Assembly (NCBI GenBank): GCA_017464745.1
Contig: JAFTYJ010000002.1
Span: 1-36,420 of the forward strand
DNA from: Rikenellaceae bacterium
Lineage (GTDB): Bacteria > Bacteroidota > Bacteroidia > Bacteroidales > Rikenellaceae
DNA: 36,420 bases
Direction: 5' to 3'
The position numbers and the translations under genes are program-made. The notes under the pieces were generated by a model. The model was not told the DNA's origin, made no database searches, and saw only the letters and a program-made list of their open reading frames with translations. Positions 1 to 9,114 of this stretch are shown piece by piece (position 1 is the stretch's first letter; each line of letters starts with the position of its first letter).

Positions 1-37
1 TATTTTTGGTTAACTCGACACCTACTATACGTGCCAT
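1..37 (-). CDS. rpsM: 30S ribosomal protein S13, N-terminal fragment (cut by window start)
   Basis: Reading the minus strand from an ATG at 35-37 gives MARIVGVELTKN, the invariant N-terminus of S13, which sits at the head of the small subunit and contacts the P-site tRNA and L5. Only 12 codons are inside the window. It follows rpmJ by 32 nt, the usual infA-rpmJ-rpsM order at the start of the alpha operon section, so it is almost certainly co-transcribed with the genes upstream. Confidence 0.9.
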   Translation of the reverse strand, partial: MARIVGVELTKN

Positions 38-69
38 AACTTACTTTCTTCTTTTTAATACTCTATAAA

Positions 70-186
70 TTAACCTTGGCGCATTTTGAATTTAGGATTC
101 TTTTTGCAAATCACATAAAGTTTGCCTTTACGCTTAACGATTTTGCAATCCTCGCTTCTTTTTTTGATTGATGCTTTAACTTTCAT
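70..186 (-). CDS. rpmJ: 50S ribosomal protein L36 (38 aa)
   Basis: A 38-codon minus-strand gene that starts [17 protein letters not shown] and ends KFKMRQG, matching L36 over its full usual length of 37-38 residues. L36 is a tiny basic protein buried near the peptidyl-transferase base of the large subunit. The classical zinc form uses three Cys and one His. Here only C14 and C27 remain: the first Cys position is Ser (RSEDC) and the His position is Phe (NPKFK), so zinc binding is probably lost. It lies 22 nt after infA and 32 nt before rpsM. Confidence 0.95.
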   Translation of the reverse strand: MKVKASIKKRSEDCKIVKRKGKLYVICKKNPKFKMRQG

Positions 187-208
187 TTTTCAGCAATCTT
201 AATCTTGA

Positions 209-427
209 TTATTTGTACCTGAATGATATACGTCCCTTAGTCAAATCATAAGGGGACATCTCCACTTTTACTTTATCTCCGGGCAGGATTTTGATGTAGT
301 GCATACGCATCTTGCCGGAAATGTGAGCAGTGATAACGTGGCCGTTGTCCAACTCAACGCGGAACATCGCGTTCGACAACGCCTCGATTATCGTTCCATC
401 TTTTTCGATAGCAGTCTGTTTTGCCAT
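209..427 (-). CDS. infA: Translation initiation factor IF-1
   Basis: This 72-residue protein is a single S1-type OB-fold ([17 protein letters not shown], then [19 protein letters not shown], ending KGRISFRYK). IF-1 binds the A site of the 30S subunit and helps IF-2 and IF-3 assemble the initiation complex. The length and the closing RISFRYK match the family. It starts 7 nt after the map stop codon, so translation of the two is probably linked, and it leads into rpmJ. Confidence 0.97.
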   Translation of the reverse strand: MAKQTAIEKDGTIIEALSNAMFRVELDNGHVITAHISGKMRMHYIKILPGDKVKVEMSPYDLTKGRISFRYK

Positions 428-434
428 AATAGAG

Positions 435-1208
435 TTATGCCTTTAATGCGTTTTCGATAATACTGAAATCGGTCAACACATCTGCTCCGTGTTTGCCGAT
501 TGCTACGGCGAACTCGAAATGAGCCGAAGGTTTGCGGTCGCGGGTGCGAACCGTCCAACCATCTCGCTCGAATACTACGTACTTGGTACCAAGGTTAATC
601 ATCGGCTCGATGCAAATTACCATACCCTCTTTGAGTAGTGGCCCTCTACCTTTTGCACCGTAGTTGGGAACTTCGGGGTCTTCGTGCATATTGCGACCCA
701 GGCCGTGGCCGACCAACTCCCTTACAACCGAAAATCCATACGATTCAGAATGCTCTTGCACAGCCGCAGATATATCACCAACTCGGTTACCTGCCTTGGC
801 CTGTGCGACACCTTTATAAAGAGCTTCTTTGGTTACGTCCAATAACTGCTGAACTTCTGGCTCAATACGACCGACCGCAAATGTATAGGCCGAGTCGCCA
901 TAAAACCCCTTCATAATAGTGCCACAATCCACTGAAACGATGTCTCCTTCGCGAAGTGCGTAATCAGATGGAATTCCGTGTACGACTTGCTCGTTTACCG
1001 AAACACACAAGGTGTTGGGGAAACCGCCGTACCCCAGGAAGCCTGGAACTGCGCCGTGCGAACGAATAAACTGTTCGGCTATTGCGTCGAGTTGCAACGT
1101 GGTGATACCCGGCTTGATGTGTTTACCAACCTCAGCCAAGGTAGCGCTCACGAGCAGATTGTTCTCACGGAGCAGTTCGATCTCTTCCTGTGTTTTCAGA
1201 TGTATCAT
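435..1208 (-). CDS. map: Type I methionine aminopeptidase
   Basis: A 257-residue cytoplasmic metalloprotease that removes the initiator Met from nascent proteins. The five metal ligands of the pita-bread fold are all recognisable: D94 and D105 (in VDCG and YGDSA), H168 (GHGLG), E201 (CIEP) and E232 (HFEFA). There is no N-terminal zinc-finger extension, as in ordinary bacterial type I enzymes. It sits between secY (7 nt upstream) and infA, a common arrangement in which adk is often also present; adk is absent here. Confidence 0.96.
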   Translation of the reverse strand: MIHLKTQEEIELLRENNLLVSATLAEVGKHIKPGITTLQLDAIAEQFIRSHGAVPGFLGYGGFPNTLCVSVNEQVVHGIPSDYALREGDIVSVDCGTIMKGFYGDSAYTFAVGRIEPEVQQLLDVTKEALYKGVAQAKAGNRVGDISAAVQEHSESYGFSVVRELVGHGLGRNMHEDPEVPNYGAKGRGPLLKEGMVICIEPMINLGTKYVVFERDGWTVRTRDRKPSAHFEFAVAIGKHGADVLTDFSIIENALKA

Positions 1209-1215
1209 AGAGAAA

Positions 1216-2547
1216 TTAGATATTTCCTCTACCTCTAATTCGTCCAGTTTTCATCAGACCGTCGTAGTGGCGGCTGAGAAGATGACTTTCTATCTGCGAG
1301 AGAGTATCAAGAATTACACCCACCAGAATCAACAGCGAGGTACCTCCGAAGAAGTATGAGAACTCTTGGTTGATGCCGAGTTTCGATGCAAACACAGGCA
1401 GAATTGCCACGATTGCAAGGAAAATCGAACCGGGAAGGGTGATTCTCGTCATAATGTTGTCGATATACTCAACGGTTTTCTTACCGGGTTTAACACCGGG
1501 AATGAAACCACCGTTGCGTTTCATATCGTCAGCCATCATGTTGGGGTTAACTGTAATTGCGGTGTAGAAGTAGGTAAACGCAACTACCAGAATGAAATAT
1601 ACGACATTATACCACAACGAGTTGTAAGCAAATGTAGATACAAAGCCTTGTGCCCACTCCCAACGTGCAAAAATCATAGGAACGAACATCAATGCTTGGG
1701 CGAAGATGATAGGCATCACACCCGCTGCATTCACTTTCAGAGGGATATATTGACGTACGCCTCCGTATTGTTTGTTACCAACGATACGTTTTGCGTATTG
1801 CACGGGAATCTTACGCACGGCTTGTACCAGTGCGATGGTTGCCATAAAAATGAGGTAGAGAACAACCAACTCGGCAATAAGCATTACAAGGCCACCATTC
1901 GCAACTTTCAGACGAGTATCGGCCTCAGCCAAGAATGCCTCCGGCAGACGGGCTACGATACCAATCATAATAATCAGCGATACACCGTTGCCGATGCCCT
2001 TGTCGGTAATCTTCTCGCCCAACCACATCATAAACATGGTGCCGGCCAAAAGTACCAAAATCGCGGTAAATTGGAACAAGAAGTTCGAGCTTCCGAGGAT
2101 GAAGGCCTCCGAAGGCAGAGCATTTTGTCCCATAGTGAGGCTGGTCAGATACGCAGGACCTTGAATCAGCAGTACTCCGATGGTCAAGTATCTAGTCCAT
2201 TGGTTGATTTTGCGGCGTCCGCTCTCGCCTTCCTTCTGCAATTTTTGGAAGTAAGGTACTACAATGCCCAGCAACTGGATAACAATCGATGCCGAGATGT
2301 AGGGCATAATACCGAGTGCGAAGATCGAAGCGTTAGAAAAAGCACCTCCCGAGAAGATATCCAACAGACCCAACAGGCCGTTGCTCTCAACACGAGCGGT
2401 AAGGTTTGCCAGCGCCTCGGGATTGATACCGGGAATCACCACGTAACAACCCAATCTATAAATAAGAATGAGACCCAGCGTATAGAGCAATCTCTTACGC
2501 AGGTCCTCAATCTTAAATATATTCTTTACGGTTTCGACAAACTTCAT
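1216..2547 (-). CDS. secY: Protein translocase subunit SecY
   Basis: At 443 residues it is the usual SecY length. It starts with a short amphipathic N-terminus (MKFVETVKNIFKIEDLRKRL), followed by about ten hydrophobic segments; the plug region after the first one (IPGINPEAL) and the loop with KKIPVQYAKR are visible. SecY forms the protein-conducting channel of SecYEG in the inner membrane. It ends in a basic tail (GRIRGRGNI). As in many bacteria it follows rplO (13 nt gap) at the end of the spc section, so channel and ribosome synthesis are tied together. Confidence 0.97.
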   Translation of the reverse strand: MKFVETVKNIFKIEDLRKRLLYTLGLILIYRLGCYVVIPGINPEALANLTARVESNGLLGLLDIFSGGAFSNASIFALGIMPYISASIVIQLLGIVVPYFQKLQKEGESGRRKINQWTRYLTIGVLLIQGPAYLTSLTMGQNALPSEAFILGSSNFLFQFTAILVLLAGTMFMMWLGEKITDKGIGNGVSLIIMIGIVARLPEAFLAEADTRLKVANGGLVMLIAELVVLYLIFMATIALVQAVRKIPVQYAKRIVGNKQYGGVRQYIPLKVNAAGVMPIIFAQALMFVPMIFARWEWAQGFVSTFAYNSLWYNVVYFILVVAFTYFYTAITVNPNMMADDMKRNGGFIPGVKPGKKTVEYIDNIMTRITLPGSIFLAIVAILPVFASKLGINQEFSYFFGGTSLLILVGVILDTLSQIESHLLSRHYDGLMKTGRIRGRGNI

Positions 2548-2560
2548 TGGTATAAAGTTT

Positions 2561-3007
2561 TTAGAGTTTTACAACTGTACCTTGTGCAGCCTCGATTGCA
2601 GCAGCAGCGCTCTTCGAGAAAGCGTGTGCAGTTACATTCAAAGCTTTGGTTACGGTGCCGTTACCAAGAATCTTGATGCGGTCGTTTTTCGAAACGAGAC
2701 CAGCCTCTACTAGAACCTCGGGAGTAATCTCCACAACGTTCTTCTTGGTAGCAACAGCTTCCAATACAGACAGGTTGATAGGTTTGAACTCAACGCGCTC
2801 AATATTGGTAAAACCAAACTTGGGCAAACGACGTTGCAGGGGCATTTGACCACCCTCAAAACCTACTTTGCGCGAGTAACCCGAACGAGATTGAGCACCC
2901 TTTGCACCACGAGTCGAGTAACCGCCGTGGCCCGAACCTTGACCGCGACCGATACGTTTATCGTGGTGGGTCGCACCCTTTGCGGGTTTTAAACTATTCA
3001 AATTCAT
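2561..3007 (-). CDS. rplO: 50S ribosomal protein L15
   Basis: A 148-residue protein with the long Gly/Arg-rich N-terminal arm typical of L15 (GRGQGSGHGGYSTRGAKG), which threads into 23S rRNA, and a globular C-terminal half (ALNVTAHAFSKSAAAAIEAA). It is a late-assembling large-subunit protein. Its place between rpmD (25 nt) and secY (13 nt) is conserved across bacteria. The ATG at 3007 gives the normal MNLNSLKPAKG start. Confidence 0.96.
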   Translation of the reverse strand: MNLNSLKPAKGATHHDKRIGRGQGSGHGGYSTRGAKGAQSRSGYSRKVGFEGGQMPLQRRLPKFGFTNIERVEFKPINLSVLEAVATKKNVVEITPEVLVEAGLVSKNDRIKILGNGTVTKALNVTAHAFSKSAAAAIEAAQGTVVKL

Positions 3008-3032
3008 TGTCTTGACTTTCTTTTAAGGGTTA

Positions 3033-3215
3033 CTATTTAACGGGTTCCACCTTTACAAGGTGTTTAACTACCTCCAACATACCGAGAATCATTTTCGAAT
3101 CCTCGTGTACTACGCTTTGGTTAATCTTGCGAAGACCCAATGCGTCGAGGTTTTTACGTTGTTGAGCCGTAGTTCCGATGCGGCTGATGGTTTGTGTAAT
3201 TTTCAACTTTGCCAT
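3033..3215 (-). CDS. rpmD: 50S ribosomal protein L30
   Basis: Sixty residues, starting MAKLKITQTISRIGTTAQQ and ending EVVKHLVKVEPVK, the full size and pattern of bacterial L30 (a small alpha/beta protein on the large subunit). It is often lost in reduced genomes but is intact here. It lies 14 nt after rpsE and 25 nt before rplO, as expected in the spc order. Confidence 0.95.
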   Translation of the reverse strand: MAKLKITQTISRIGTTAQQRKNLDALGLRKINQSVVHEDSKMILGMLEVVKHLVKVEPVK

Positions 3216-3229
3216 TGTTCTTCAATTAA

Positions 3230-3748
3230 TTAACCGTTAAACACTTTGTTGAGCGAAATACCGCGAACCTGAGCAACGGTATAAGCATCGCGAAGCTCCA
3301 TCAGAGCGCCGACAGTTGCTTTAACAAGGTTGTGGGGGTTCGACGAACCTTTGCTCTTTGCCAACACGTTCTTAACGCCTACGCTCTCCAATACGGCACG
3401 CATTGCACCACCGGCCAGAACACCGGTACCAGGAGCGGCGGGACGAATCATAACCTCCGAACCTCCGAAGCGGTTCTCTTGTTTGTGAGGAATGGTTCCG
3501 TTGATGATAGGAACTTTGATGAGGTTTTTCTTAGCATCCTCTACACCTTTGGCGATAGCGGCAGTAACCTCGCTGGCTTTACCCAGGCCATAGCCTACAA
3601 CGCCATTCTCGTTACCTACTACTACAATTGCCGAGAAAGTGAAAGTACGGCCACCCTTGGTTACTTTGGTAACACGTTGGATGCTTACCAATCTGTCTTT
3701 GAGTTCGAGGTCGGTTGTACGGACCTTTTTCATATTGATATTCGCCAT
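3230..3748 (-). CDS. rpsE: 30S ribosomal protein S5
   Basis: A 172-residue protein with the N-terminal double-stranded-RNA-binding fold ([29 protein letters not shown]) and the C-terminal S5 domain ([34 protein letters not shown]). S5 lies near the mRNA entry channel and contributes to decoding accuracy and helicase activity. The gene follows rplR by 6 nt. The start ATG at 3748 gives [11 protein letters not shown]; an internal Met exists but the upstream one fits the spacing. Confidence 0.96.
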   Translation of the reverse strand: MANINMKKVRTTDLELKDRLVSIQRVTKVTKGGRTFTFSAIVVVGNENGVVGYGLGKASEVTAAIAKGVEDAKKNLIKVPIINGTIPHKQENRFGGSEVMIRPAAPGTGVLAGGAMRAVLESVGVKNVLAKSKGSSNPHNLVKATVGALMELRDAYTVAQVRGISLNKVFNG

Positions 3749-3754
3749 ATTTCC

Positions 3755-4117
3755 TTAGAATTTAAGGCCACCTTCACGGGCAGCGTCTGCTAATACTTTT
3801 ACACGACCATGGTACAGGTAACCGTTACGGTCAAATGCTACCTCGGCAATACCTTTGGCGATTGCACGCTCAGCAGCCAATTTACCTACCAACTCCGATA
3901 CTTGACACTTGGTCAGACCAGCGGCTTTCTCTGCCACCTCTTTGTCCATCGACGAAGCTGCAGCCAAAGTAACACCGTTCAAGTCATCAATAAACTGTAC
4001 GTAGATTTGCTTGTTGCTTCTGAATACAGTCATACGAGGGCGCTCTGCGGTTCCGCTAACGATTTTGCGGATACGCATCTTAATCCTCGCTCTTCTTTCA
4101 ATCTTATTCAATGCCAT
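3755..4117 (-). CDS. rplR: 50S ribosomal protein L18
   Basis: A 120-residue, strongly basic protein: [18 protein letters not shown] at the N-terminus, the [20 protein letters not shown] core and the terminal [20 protein letters not shown] that marks L18. L18 binds 5S rRNA with L5 in the central protuberance. It is 16 nt after rplF and 6 nt before rpsE, in the conserved L6-L18-S5 order. Confidence 0.96.
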   Translation of the reverse strand: MALNKIERRARIKMRIRKIVSGTAERPRMTVFRSNKQIYVQFIDDLNGVTLAAASSMDKEVAEKAAGLTKCQVSELVGKLAAERAIAKGIAEVAFDRNGYLYHGRVKVLADAAREGGLKF

Positions 4118-4133
4118 AACTTATACGATTTTA

Positions 4134-4688
4134 CTATTTACCGGCAGCTTTACCTGCCTTACGACGGATTTGTTCGCCTACGAACTTGATACCTTTACCC
4201 TTGTAAGGCTCGGGTTTGCGGAACGAGCGAATCTTAGCGGCTACTTGACCGATAAGTTGCTTGTCGCAGCTGTTCAGAGTTACGATAGGATTGCTCTTCT
4301 TGTCGGTTACTGCGGTTACTTTAACCTCGGGGGGTACCATCAGATAGATGTCGTGCGAGTAACCAAGGCTCAACTCCAAAATTTGGCCTTTTGCCTCGGC
4401 TTTGAAACCTACACCTACGAGTTCTTGTTTAATCTCGTAGCCTTTCGATACACCGACTACCATGTTGTTAATCAGAGCACGATAAAGACCGTGCAGCGAA
4501 CGGTGGCGCGGTTGGTTCGTAGGACGAGTTACTGTCAATACGCTTCCCTCTACGGTTACGGTGATATCTTTATCAACTGCTTGCGACAGCTCACCGAGAG
4601 GTCCTTTAACGCTAACCACGTTGTCAGGCGATACAGTTACAGTTACGCCTGCGGGCAAGTTTACAGGTAATTTACCAATTCTTGACAT
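4134..4688 (-). CDS. rplF: 50S ribosomal protein L6
   Basis: A 184-residue protein made of two similar alpha/beta repeats, as L6 always is: MSRIGKLPVNLPAGVTV at the start, GVGFKAEAKGQILELSLGYSH in the middle and the signature PEPYKGKGIKFVGEQIRRK near the C-terminus. L6 sits near the factor-binding site where EF-G and EF-Tu dock. It follows rpsH by 21 nt, so the same internal promoter that precedes rpsH can feed it. Confidence 0.96.
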   Translation of the reverse strand: MSRIGKLPVNLPAGVTVTVSPDNVVSVKGPLGELSQAVDKDITVTVEGSVLTVTRPTNQPRHRSLHGLYRALINNMVVGVSKGYEIKQELVGVGFKAEAKGQILELSLGYSHDIYLMVPPEVKVTAVTDKKSNPIVTLNSCDKQLIGQVAAKIRSFRKPEPYKGKGIKFVGEQIRRKAGKAAGK

Positions 4689-4709
4689 TTGTTAAACTTT
4701 TTTAGAACA

Positions 4710-5108
4710 TTAATAAATGTAGCACAATACTTCGCCACCTACACGCTCTGCGCGAGCCTTCTTGTCGGTCATAATACCTTTCGAAGTCGACAGGATGGCA
4801 ATACCAAGGCCGTTGATAACCGAGGGCATTTGATCAACGTTGGTGTAGCAACGCAGACCGGGACGGCTTACTCGTTTCAGCTCCTTGATGGCATTGACTT
4901 TGGTTTGGGGGTGATACTTCAAGGCGATCTTGATTACAGGATGGCCCTTAGCATCGTTCTCGAATTTGTAAGCAAGGATATAGCCCTGCTCGTACAGGAT
5001 TTTGGTTATCTCCTGTTTAATTTTGGAACCGGGAGCTTCAACCACTTTGTGGTTGGCTTTCACCGCGTTTCTAATCCTTGTGAGGAAATCCGCAATAGGA
5101 TCTGTCAT
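4710..5108 (-). CDS. rpsH: 30S ribosomal protein S8
   Basis: A 132-residue protein that begins [20 protein letters not shown] and ends GGEVLCYIY, both diagnostic of S8, which binds the central domain of 16S rRNA and organises 30S assembly. Unlike its neighbours it stands 112 nt downstream of the previous gene (rpsN), and that gap contains a good Bacteroidetes promoter (5189-5218). In E. coli S8 is the translational repressor of the spc operon. A promoter placed exactly before its gene suggests independent tuning of the S8-to-SecY half here; that is inference. Confidence 0.96.
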   Translation of the reverse strand: MTDPIADFLTRIRNAVKANHKVVEAPGSKIKQEITKILYEQGYILAYKFENDAKGHPVIKIALKYHPQTKVNAIKELKRVSRPGLRCYTNVDQMPSVINGLGIAILSTSKGIMTDKKARAERVGGEVLCYIY

Positions 5109-5188
5109 AGTGATTAAAAGTTAAAATTAAACAAAAATTAGTTAGTTAAATATACTCTACAAAGAGATTGATTACCTCTGCGAGCGTG

Positions 5189-5218
5189 CAAAGATAATCA
5201 ATCTTTTTGAATTTCAAA
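5189..5218 (-). promoter_or_regulatory. Promoter inside the ribosomal cluster, ahead of rpsH
   Basis: On the minus strand there is TTTG (5215-5218), an 18-nt spacer, then TATCTTTG (5189-5196), which fits the Bacteroides -33/-7 consensus. The 13 bases from the end of the -7 box onward (5181-5193) are identical to those of the rpsL promoter, and the spacer is also 18 nt there. Transcription would start near 5184 and leave a leader of roughly 75 nt before rpsH. The -33 box touches the rpsN stop codon. Confidence 0.7.
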
Positions 5219-5220
5219 GC

Positions 5221-5490
5221 CTACCAGCTTGCTTTTTTCACTCCGGGTATCAATCCGTTCGATGCCATCTCGCGGAATTGGATACGGCTGATACCGAATT
5301 GACGCATATAACCCTTAGGACGTCCGGTCAATTTGCAACGGTTGTGCAGACGGATGGGGTTAGAGTTGCGGGGCAGCTTGCTCAGACCGATGTAGTCGCC
5401 TTCTGCTTTCAATGCAGCGCGTTTTGCGGCATATCTCTGAACGAGTTTGAGGCGTTTGGCCTCACGTGCCTTCATTGATTCTTTTGCCAT
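5221..5490 (-). CDS. rpsN: 30S ribosomal protein S14, long zinc-free form
   Basis: An 89-residue S14 ([40 protein letters not shown], ending VKKASW). This is the longer C-minus type: the two CxxC zinc pairs of the short form are absent and only one Cys is present in the NRCKLTGRP region. S14 is in the 30S head. It begins 3 nt after rplE, and its stop is followed by the only large spacer in the spc section. Confidence 0.96.
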   Translation of the reverse strand: MAKESMKAREAKRLKLVQRYAAKRAALKAEGDYIGLSKLPRNSNPIRLHNRCKLTGRPKGYMRQFGISRIQFREMASNGLIPGVKKASW

Positions 5491-5493
5491 AAC

Positions 5494-6051
5494 TTAGTTC
5501 TTTTTAGCGTTTTTAAAAGGAAGACCGAATTTGCTCAACAGAGCGTATGCCTCTTCGTCGGTTTGTGCGCTTGTTACGCAGGTAATCTCCATACCGAAAA
5601 TCTTAACGATTTTGTAGATGTCGATCTCGGGGAAGATGATTTGCTCGGTTACACCAAGGGTGTAGTTGCCTTGACCGTCGAACTTCTCGTTGATACCTTT
5701 GAAGTCGCGGATACGAGGAAGAGCTACTGCGATCAGACGCTCCATGAACTCGTACATTCTGTCGGCACGAAGGGTAACACGCAGACCGATGGGCATACCT
5801 TTACGAAGTTTGAAGTTCGAGATATCCTTTTTCGATTTGGTGGTTACGGCTTTCTGACCGGCAATGGCAGTCAGCTCGTTCATCGCTACCTCCAACAATT
5901 TCTTGTCGGCGATGGCTTGACCCAGACCCTGGTTAATAACGATTTTTTGGAGTTTAGGAACCTGCATAACGGTCGAGTAGTTAAACTCCTTCATAAGGGC
6001 AGGAATAATCTGCTCCTTATAGGTTGTTTTGAGTGTAGGTACGTATGCCAT
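5494..6051 (-). CDS. rplE: 50S ribosomal protein L5
   Basis: A 185-residue protein with the L5 signatures [29 protein letters not shown] and [15 protein letters not shown]5 binds 5S rRNA and bridges to S13 in the 30S head. The ATG at 6051 overlaps the last base of the rplX stop codon (TAATG), a layout that favours re-initiation by the same ribosome. rpsN follows after 3 nt. Confidence 0.96.
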   Translation of the reverse strand: MAYVPTLKTTYKEQIIPALMKEFNYSTVMQVPKLQKIVINQGLGQAIADKKLLEVAMNELTAIAGQKAVTTKSKKDISNFKLRKGMPIGLRVTLRADRMYEFMERLIAVALPRIRDFKGINEKFDGQGNYTLGVTEQIIFPEIDIYKIVKIFGMEITCVTSAQTDEEAYALLSKFGLPFKNAKKN

Positions 6052-6368
6052 TATTTAATCTCCTCTCCTGATTTTTTAGCGTAACGAACAATTTTACCTT
6101 CTGCATTTACTTTGCGACCCACTTTGGTACCTTTACCGGTCTTGGGATCTACAAGTTGCAAGTTAGAGATGTGAATCGGAGCCTCTTGCTTCACGATACC
6201 ACCTTGGGTGTTCTTAGCATTGGGTTTGGTAGCTTTCGATACCATATTCAGTCCCTCTACAATTGCACGGTTCTCCGACACCAATACTCTGAGCACCTTA
6301 CCGCTTTGGCCTTTGCTTTCGCCGGCGATAACGGTAACCATATCACCTTTTTTAATATGCAATTTCAT
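6051..6368 (-). CDS. rplX: 50S ribosomal protein L24
   Basis: A 105-residue protein whose N-terminal KOW motif is clear ([20 protein letters not shown]), followed by [18 protein letters not shown] and the basic C-terminal part. L24 is an assembly initiator of the 50S subunit near the peptide exit. The stop codon shares one base with the rplE start. It is 14 nt after rplN. Confidence 0.96.
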   Translation of the reverse strand: MKLHIKKGDMVTVIAGESKGQSGKVLRVLVSENRAIVEGLNMVSKATKPNAKNTQGGIVKQEAPIHISNLQLVDPKTGKGTKVGRKVNAEGKIVRYAKKSGEEIK

Positions 6369-6382
6369 AAGCTTTCTGTTTA

Positions 6383-6748
6383 TTAAAGTACTTCAGGAGC
6401 CAGTGAAATAATCTTCATATATTGGTCACGCAACTCGCGTGCAACAGGACCGAAGATACGAGTACCTCTCATCTCACCCTGGTTGTTCAGAAGCACAACG
6501 GCGTTATCGTCGAAACGAATGTACGAACCGTTTGCACGTCTAATCTCCTTTTTGGTTCTTACTACGACTGCTTTCGATACCATACCCTTCTTAACATCGC
6601 CAGAAGGAGAGGCGCTCTTAACAGTCACAACGATTTTGTCGCCGATAGACGCATAGCGTTTCTTGGTACCGCCCAACACGCGAATACAAAGTACCTCTTT
6701 GGCACCGCTGTTGTCGGCTACGACGAGTCTGCTTTCTTGTTGTATCAT
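6383..6748 (-). CDS. rplN: 50S ribosomal protein L14
   Basis: A 121-residue five-stranded barrel protein: [20 protein letters not shown], the [12 protein letters not shown] segment, [19 protein letters not shown] and the end [11 protein letters not shown]14 forms an inter-subunit bridge with 16S rRNA and is the docking site of the silencing factor RsfS. It is separated from rpsQ by only 2 nt. Confidence 0.97.
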   Translation of the reverse strand: MIQQESRLVVADNSGAKEVLCIRVLGGTKKRYASIGDKIVVTVKSASPSGDVKKGMVSKAVVVRTKKEIRRANGSYIRFDDNAVVLLNNQGEMRGTRIFGPVARELRDQYMKIISLAPEVL

Positions 6749-6750
6749 AA

Positions 6751-7005
6751 CTATTTAGCCCTTTCAATTATTTCTTGTAATCTCCAACGCTTGGTTTTGC
6801 TGAGAGGACGGGTCTCCATCAGCTTTACTACGTCACCGGGGTTGCAAGTGTTCTCAGCGTCCTCGGCTACGAATTTTGTGGTCTTGTTTACAAATTTACC
6901 GTAGATAGGGTGTTTAACTTTACGTTTAACGGCAACTACGATCGATTTGTCCATCTTGTTGCTTACCACAATCCCGATTCTTTCCTTTCTAAGATTTCTT
7001 TCCAT
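6751..7005 (-). CDS. rpsQ: 30S ribosomal protein S17
   Basis: An 84-residue OB-fold protein with [19 protein letters not shown], the HPIYGKFV loop, and [20 protein letters not shown], all standard for S17. It is a primary binder of the 5' domain of 16S rRNA. The conserved L29-S17-L14 order is kept, with 8 nt to rpmC and 2 nt to rplN. Confidence 0.96.
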   Translation of the reverse strand: MERNLRKERIGIVVSNKMDKSIVVAVKRKVKHPIYGKFVNKTTKFVAEDAENTCNPGDVVKLMETRPLSKTKRWRLQEIIERAK

Positions 7006-7013
7006 AGCGGCAA

Positions 7014-7208
7014 TTAAATATTAGAGTTCTTTTGACGCAGGATTGTGAGCATACGTGCTATATCTCTGCGAGATTTTTTGATTTCACTCGAATTCTCGAT
7101 AGGCGATACGGTGTGGTTGAGTTTCAAACGGCTAAGGTTCTCCTTCTCCGCATCGATTCTCTCCTGAATTTCAGCCACCGAGAGCTCTTTTATTTCGGAA
7201 GTTTTCAT
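7014..7208 (-). CDS. rpmC: 50S ribosomal protein L29
   Basis: A 64-residue, nearly all-helical protein ([20 protein letters not shown], then [16 protein letters not shown]). L29 sits beside the peptide exit tunnel next to L23, where trigger factor and SRP dock. The basic RRDIARMLT motif near the C-terminus is the family mark. It lies 14 nt after rplP and 8 nt before rpsQ. Confidence 0.95.
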   Translation of the reverse strand: MKTSEIKELSVAEIQERIDAEKENLSRLKLNHTVSPIENSSEIKKSRRDIARMLTILRQKNSNI

Positions 7209-7222
7209 GTCTTTACTGTGTG

Positions 7223-7651
7223 TTAGATTGCGTTTTCAGTGTAATCTCGGCGTACAATAAATTTAGTGGCAACAGGCAGTTTTTGAGCGCCCAGACGAAG
7301 TGCCTCTTTGGCTACCTCGATGGGTACACCCTCTGCCTCGAAGAGAATACGACCCGGAGTAATGGGGGCTACGAATCCCTCGGGATTACCTTTACCCTTA
7401 CCCATACGAACCTCAGCGGGTTTCTTGGTGATAGGTTTGTCCGGGAAGATGCGAATCCAAATCTGACCCTCACGTTTCATATAACGAGTGATGGCCTGAC
7501 GAGCTGCCTCGATCTGACGACCGGTAATCCAGCACGACTCCAAAGTCTTGATACCGAACGAACCGAATGCAAGTTGATTACCTCTTTGGGCAAGACCTTT
7601 CATCCTGCCTTTTTGCATTCTTCTGAATTTGGTCTTTTTAGGCTGTAACAT
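7223..7651 (-). CDS. rplP: 50S ribosomal protein L16
   Basis: A 142-residue protein of normal length: [20 protein letters not shown], the [20 protein letters not shown] core with its surface helix, the [18 protein letters not shown] loop that approaches the A site, and [14 protein letters not shown]16 helps position aminoacyl-tRNA in the peptidyl-transferase centre and is needed late in 50S assembly. It is 24 nt after rpsC. Confidence 0.97.
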   Translation of the reverse strand: MLQPKKTKFRRMQKGRMKGLAQRGNQLAFGSFGIKTLESCWITGRQIEAARQAITRYMKREGQIWIRIFPDKPITKKPAEVRMGKGKGNPEGFVAPITPGRILFEAEGVPIEVAKEALRLGAQKLPVATKFIVRRDYTENAI

Positions 7652-7675
7652 TTTCTATTTTCGCTTTAGTCCGTT

Positions 7676-8410
7676 TTACTTATTGTTTCTTCTCTTGCCG
7701 CGACCGCCTTTGGGACCACGACCTTGTTGACCTTGACCGTTGTACGAACCGGCGTTAGCGCCTTGATACTCGAACAGGTCACGTTTGCCGTATACGATAC
7801 CGGTGCAAATCCAAACTTTTACACCCAGAAGACCTACCTTGGTCAATGCCTCGCCCAAGAAGTAGTCTACATCTGCACGGAAAGTGTGCAAAGGAATACG
7901 ACCCTCTTTGTAAGTCTCGCTGCGTGCCATCTCGGCACCGCCGATACGACCCGAAATATGAATCTTGAGACCCTCGGCACCCATAAGAATTGCCGACGAA
8001 ATTGCAGTCTTAACTGCGCGGCGATACGATACACGGCCTTCGAGCTGACGAGCAATGTTGTTTGCAACGATTACTGCGTCGATGTCGGGGCGTTTTACCT
8101 CAAAGATGTTGATTTGAACATCCTTGCCGGTAAGTTTCTTCAACTCCTCTTTCAGTTTGTCAACCTCTTGACCACCTTTACCGATGATGATACCCGGACG
8201 TGCGGTCGAAATTGTTACAGTAACGAGTTTGAGAGTTCTCTCGATGATAATCTTCGAAATACTTGCTTTGGCCAAACGGGCGTTCAAATATTTCCTGATA
8301 GTAGCATCTTCCACCAAACGCGATGAAAAATCCTTACCGCCGTACCAGTTGGAGTCCCAACCACGAATGTAGCCTACACGGTTTGCTATTGGATTAACTT
8401 TTTGTCCCAT
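7676..8410 (-). CDS. rpsC: 30S ribosomal protein S3
   Basis: A 244-residue protein with an N-terminal part starting [18 protein letters not shown], a KH domain with the GxxG loop in [18 protein letters not shown], and the C-terminal S3 domain ([20 protein letters not shown]). S3 lines the mRNA entry channel. The last 30 or so residues form a Gly/Gln/Arg-rich tail ([18 protein letters not shown]), probably a flexible RNA-binding extension. It follows rplV by 7 nt. Confidence 0.97.
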   Translation of the reverse strand: MGQKVNPIANRVGYIRGWDSNWYGGKDFSSRLVEDATIRKYLNARLAKASISKIIIERTLKLVTVTISTARPGIIIGKGGQEVDKLKEELKKLTGKDVQINIFEVKRPDIDAVIVANNIARQLEGRVSYRRAVKTAISSAILMGAEGLKIHISGRIGGAEMARSETYKEGRIPLHTFRADVDYFLGEALTKVGLLGVKVWICTGIVYGKRDLFEYQGANAGSYNGQGQQGRGPKGGRGKRRNNK

Positions 8411-8417
8411 TGCCTAA

Positions 8418-8825
8418 TTATTTTTCTTCGGTTACCATTTTATCTACTACGATTGTCACGTGGTTCGAACGCTTGCGAATACGGTGAGCGCGACCTTGGG
8501 GAGCCGGTTGCACACGTTTCAGCATTCTACCGCCATCGACAAAAATCTCTTTAACACAGAGTTGAACATCTTCCAAGCGAACACCCTCGTTCTTTGCTTG
8601 CCAGTTGGCAATTGCCGAACTCAGGAGTTTCTCCAATTTGATCGATGCCTCTTTCTTCGAGAAGCGCAAAATACCCAATGCTTTGTTTACCTCCACACCG
8701 CGGATGATGTCTGCTACCAGACGCATTTTGCGGGGCGAAGTAGGGCAATCACGCAATATCGCTATTGCTTTTTGTTTTTTCTCAGCCTTTCTTACCTCGG
8801 CTGCTTTATTTTTTCTTGCACCCAT
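8418..8825 (-). CDS. rplV: 50S ribosomal protein L22
   Basis: A 135-residue protein with [18 protein letters not shown] near the start, [20 protein letters not shown] in the middle and the hairpin tip sequence [20 protein letters not shown] that lines the exit tunnel and the macrolide site. The N-terminal 25 residues are Lys/Ala-rich ([20 protein letters not shown]), longer than in E. coli. It is 7 nt from both rpsS and rpsC. Confidence 0.96.
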   Translation of the reverse strand: MGARKNKAAEVRKAEKKQKAIAILRDCPTSPRKMRLVADIIRGVEVNKALGILRFSKKEASIKLEKLLSSAIANWQAKNEGVRLEDVQLCVKEIFVDGGRMLKRVQPAPQGRAHRIRKRSNHVTIVVDKMVTEEK

Positions 8826-8832
8826 AACTTAA

Positions 8833-9099
8833 CTATTTTCTATTACCCGAGTGACCACGGAAAGTACGGGTAGGAGCGAACTCGCCGAGTTTGTGACCTA
8901 CCATGTTTTCAGTTACATAAACCGGAATAAATTTGTTTCCGTTGTGAACAGCAATCGTCTGACCTACAAAATCAGGCGAAATCATACTTGCACGCGACCA
9001 AGTCTTGATTACGGCTTTATTGCCCGACTCGTTTTGCGCGATAACACGTGCTTCGAGTTTCGGCTCAATAAAAGGTCCTTTCTTTAATGAACGGCTCAT
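8833..9099 (-). CDS. rpsS: 30S ribosomal protein S19
   Basis: An 88-residue protein: [19 protein letters not shown], then [20 protein letters not shown] and the C-terminal [20 protein letters not shown], the classic S19 pattern. S19 pairs with S13 in the 30S head near the A-site tRNA. It lies 15 nt after rplB and 7 nt before rplV in the standard order. Confidence 0.97.
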   Translation of the reverse strand: MSRSLKKGPFIEPKLEARVIAQNESGNKAVIKTWSRASMISPDFVGQTIAVHNGNKFIPVYVTENMVGHKLGEFAPTRTFRGHSGNRK

Positions 9100-9114
9100 A
9101 TTATGCTATTTTAA

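Noticed and set aside
1366..2676. A 436-codon open frame antisense to secY and rplO
   Set aside because: It spans two well-supported genes on the other strand and reads as a composition artefact, rich in His, Gln and Asn.
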